From: a virus
Strand: one strand, 5' to 3'
DNA length: 53,296 nucleotides
IMG/VR virus record: IMGVR_UViG_3300025769_000158
Span: 1 to 53,296 of that record
Below the pieces are notes generated by a model. It saw nothing but the letters and a program-made list of their open reading frames with translations, was not told where the DNA came from and ran no database searches. The position numbers were made by a program, and so were the translations under genes. Each line of letters begins with the position of its first letter. Position 1 is the stretch's first letter. Shown here piece by piece: positions 51,772 through 53,296 of the stretch.

Positions 51772-53296
51772 TAGTAGATAGAGTAAAAGTCATTGATGTT
51801 TGTTTCTATGCCCGTGCGGTTGGTATTTTGGTCGCTTCCGTACATTACAATTTCTTGAATTGTTCCATCAAAACAATAGTTAGTAAAACTTTGGTAGATG
51901 CCGATGTAAAAATTAGCATTAGTATTTGCCATTCCCGTTATAGTGCTTCCAATAGTGTCTCCTAATGTAGATGCTACTCCATTTTTGAACATTGAAAAAC
52001 CATTAACATTCTCGCTTCCATCATAAAATGCAGACATTAACAAATAGTCTAACTGTCCCGTATCTTTATTGTCTTTAGATATTTGATTATTACCTCCGTT
52101 TTCTTTTACAAAGAATCTTAAATCAGTATCAAAATATCCTAAAGCATATTCACGATTTGGTGCACCATCATCTTTTGCAAGCAACATAGAATTTGTTCGG
52201 TTATTGTGATACGCAGTAAATATGTTCAATGGAGTGTCGTTGCCCGCACCATCAGTAAAAGATAAAGAATCAGAATCTGGTGCGACCAATCTATGTGAAC
52301 TACCATTAAAAGACAATACCGGTTTAATTCCTTCTAAAATAGTAGAACCACTTGAAACAATCTGTGGTTGGTTTGCCGCAGTCGTTTGCGTAGCATCATT
52401 TCCATTCCCGCTTTGGTCGTACCAAGTATGGACAAATCCATCCGTACCGCTACAAAAAGATTCAAGTGTTGTAGTATCTAATTCCCCATTAGCAAGGAAT
52501 CCAATATCTTGCAATGCTTGGTCACTATCTCTGCGCACTTTGATAGCACTACCATTATAAGAGCCTCTTAACTTACGTAATGAATAAGCCGCTGCTGCAT
52601 TTGGATAGTCGTCTAACAATCCAATAAATGCTGCTGGCTGAATCTGCCCCGTACTTACACTATTAGCAGTCGCAGTACCTAAAATGTTTTCTTCGGTCTG
52701 CTGAACACGGATGTACTTGTCCTCATCTAATGAGCCAAGTAAATAAGTTGTGCCCGTTGCTCCCGCAATATCAGCCCAGCCCGTAGTGCCGTTATCGCTT
52801 CGTTGCCATTGCAGTACTTGCGTTGGCGTAGGTTCTCCCGATACATTGCCAGCGGTTGCCGTGAGGGTTTCCCCAACATTTAGCGTCCCCGAAATAGTCG
52901 GTAGTGTTGTGATAACAGGCTTGAAGGAATCTGGTGGGATAGCGGCTAATGTACCCGTGTTGCCCACTACAATTCTGTAAGCTGTATTGTTCTCTGAACG
53001 TAAGATGATACCCTTGCTAGGGTCCTTCACCTCAATGTCTCCCTCGGTGTTTATTCTAAACCTTTCTATAGGCGCACCCGTACCATCATTCAAGTAGAAC
53101 ACTAGGTCCGCTTTGGTTGAGCCAAGCGTCCCTGTGTACTCTGGGCGGATATCCACCATATTGATAAGATACTCACCACTAACGATAAGCTCCAACTCAC
53201 TAGCCACACATTCCTCGCTACCCTCAATTGTACCACCGTCAGCTGTTACCCTCTCGCTGAAGTCAGCAAAGATTGCACGTGCTAGGTCTAGGGCTA
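51771..53296 (-). CDS. Tail fibre / receptor-binding protein 2 (runs off the right edge)
   Basis: Open at 53296 and continuing at 16-1, giving 513 residues. Residues 1-50 (AIFADFSERVTADGGTIEG) resemble the fibre 1 anchor. A 100-residue insertion follows that includes an Ig-like repeat (TISGTLNVGETLTATAGNV; QWQRSDNGTTGWADI), absent from fibre 1. Then come the shared AYSLRKLRGSYNGSAIKVRR and TWYDQSGNGNDATQ modules, a jelly-roll-like part and the same final residues NRTGIETNINDFYSIY. A GTG at 53207 lies inside the reading frame and is not the start. Probably binds a surface glycan different from that of fibre 1. Confidence 0.85.
   Translation of the reverse strand, partial: ALDLARAIFADFSERVTADGGTIEGSEECVASELELIVSGEYLINMVDIRPEYTGTLGSTKADLVFYLNDGTGAPIERFRINTEGDIEVKDPSKGIILRSENNTAYRIVVGNTGTLAAIPPDSFKPVITTLPTISGTLNVGETLTATAGNVSGEPTPTQVLQWQRSDNGTTGWADIAGATGTTYLLGSLDEDKYIRVQQTEENILGTATANSVSTGQIQPAAFIGLLDDYPNAAAAYSLRKLRGSYNGSAIKVRRDSDQALQDIGFLANGELDTTTLESFCSGTDGFVHTWYDQSGNGNDATQTTAANQPQIVSSGSTILEGIKPVLSFNGSSHRLVAPDSDSLSFTDGAGNDTPLNIFTAYHNNRTNSMLLAKDDGAPNREYALGYFDTDLRFFVKENGGNNQISKDNKDTGQLDYLLMSAFYDGSENVNGFSMFKNGVASTLGDTIGSTITGMANTNANFYIGIYQSFTNYCFDGTIQEIVMYGSDQNTNRTGIETNINDFYSIY

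Noticed and set aside
53207-53209. GTG at 53207 as the start of fibre 2
   Set aside because: The frame is open upstream through the window edge to an ATG at 16, and the upstream residues match the N-terminus of fibre 1.

Overview
The window is best read as a complete circular (or circularly permuted) bacteriophage genome of 53,296 bp, not a chromosomal fragment. A fibre gene that is open at the right edge of the window continues in frame, with an ATG start, at the left edge (CAT at positions 14-16). The host is probably a member of the Bacteroidota, most likely a marine flavobacterium. Starts are preceded by A/T-rich sequence instead of Shine-Dalgarno motifs, many genes have the Bacteroidota -7 box TAnnTTTG just upstream, and several protein types (VirE_N/BT4734-like primase-helicase, DUF5872-like, DUF5675-like) are common in phages of that phylum. 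There is no tape-measure, sheath or baseplate gene, and there are ring/adaptor-like and ejection-type proteins, so the particle is probably short-tailed. The portal, large terminase, capsid and 1384-residue tail protein distantly recall crAss-like phages, but that is an impression that needs a profile search.

Layout. The minus strand carries the virion and lysis genes and a small accessory arm. From about 9,535 down to 1, continuing into 53,296-51,553, lie small accessory genes, a double-domain GroES-like protein, a GIY-YIG/XRE fusion regulator with two tandem operators, the large terminase, the portal and two paralogous fibre cassettes. From 51,413 down to 45,976 lies a tightly coupled operon: a lysozyme-like protein, a one-TM protein, a sensor histidine kinase, a single-domain response regulator, a coiled-coil membrane protein and further small proteins. 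From 45,420 down to 23,307 lie scaffold-like protein, major capsid protein, tail proteins, ejection proteins, a 3,289-residue polyvalent protein, a holin-like protein and a DUF5675-like protein. The plus strand from 9,575 to 23,310 carries early genes: DnaA-domain-IV-like and winged-helix DNA-binding proteins, nucleases, many small unknown genes, a single-strand annealing protein, exonuclease, SSB, C5 cytosine methyltransferase, PAPS-reductase-family protein, DUF3310 protein, primase-helicase, DUF1064 nuclease and a zinc-ribbon GIY-YIG nuclease. The plus and minus units converge at 23,307-23,310, where the two stop codons overlap in CTAG.

How it works together. I see no DNA polymerase, RNA polymerase or integrase. 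Replication seems to combine host polymerase with a phage primase-helicase and a recombination set (annealing protein, exonuclease, SSB, nuclease). Structured intergenic regions at 10.9-11.7, 12.8-13.0, 13.8-14.05 and 14.43-14.73 kb share repeated operator, hairpin and purine modules and are the best candidates for the origin and early control.

The most unusual features are a complete two-component system translationally coupled to a lysis-like cassette, late promoters placed so close to start codons that leaderless mRNAs are implied, strong over-representation of two DNA words (CTGATC and GAGCRGTY), an ordered duplicated intergenic module, and plus-strand secreted or lipoprotein 'moron' genes inside the minus-strand virion clusters.
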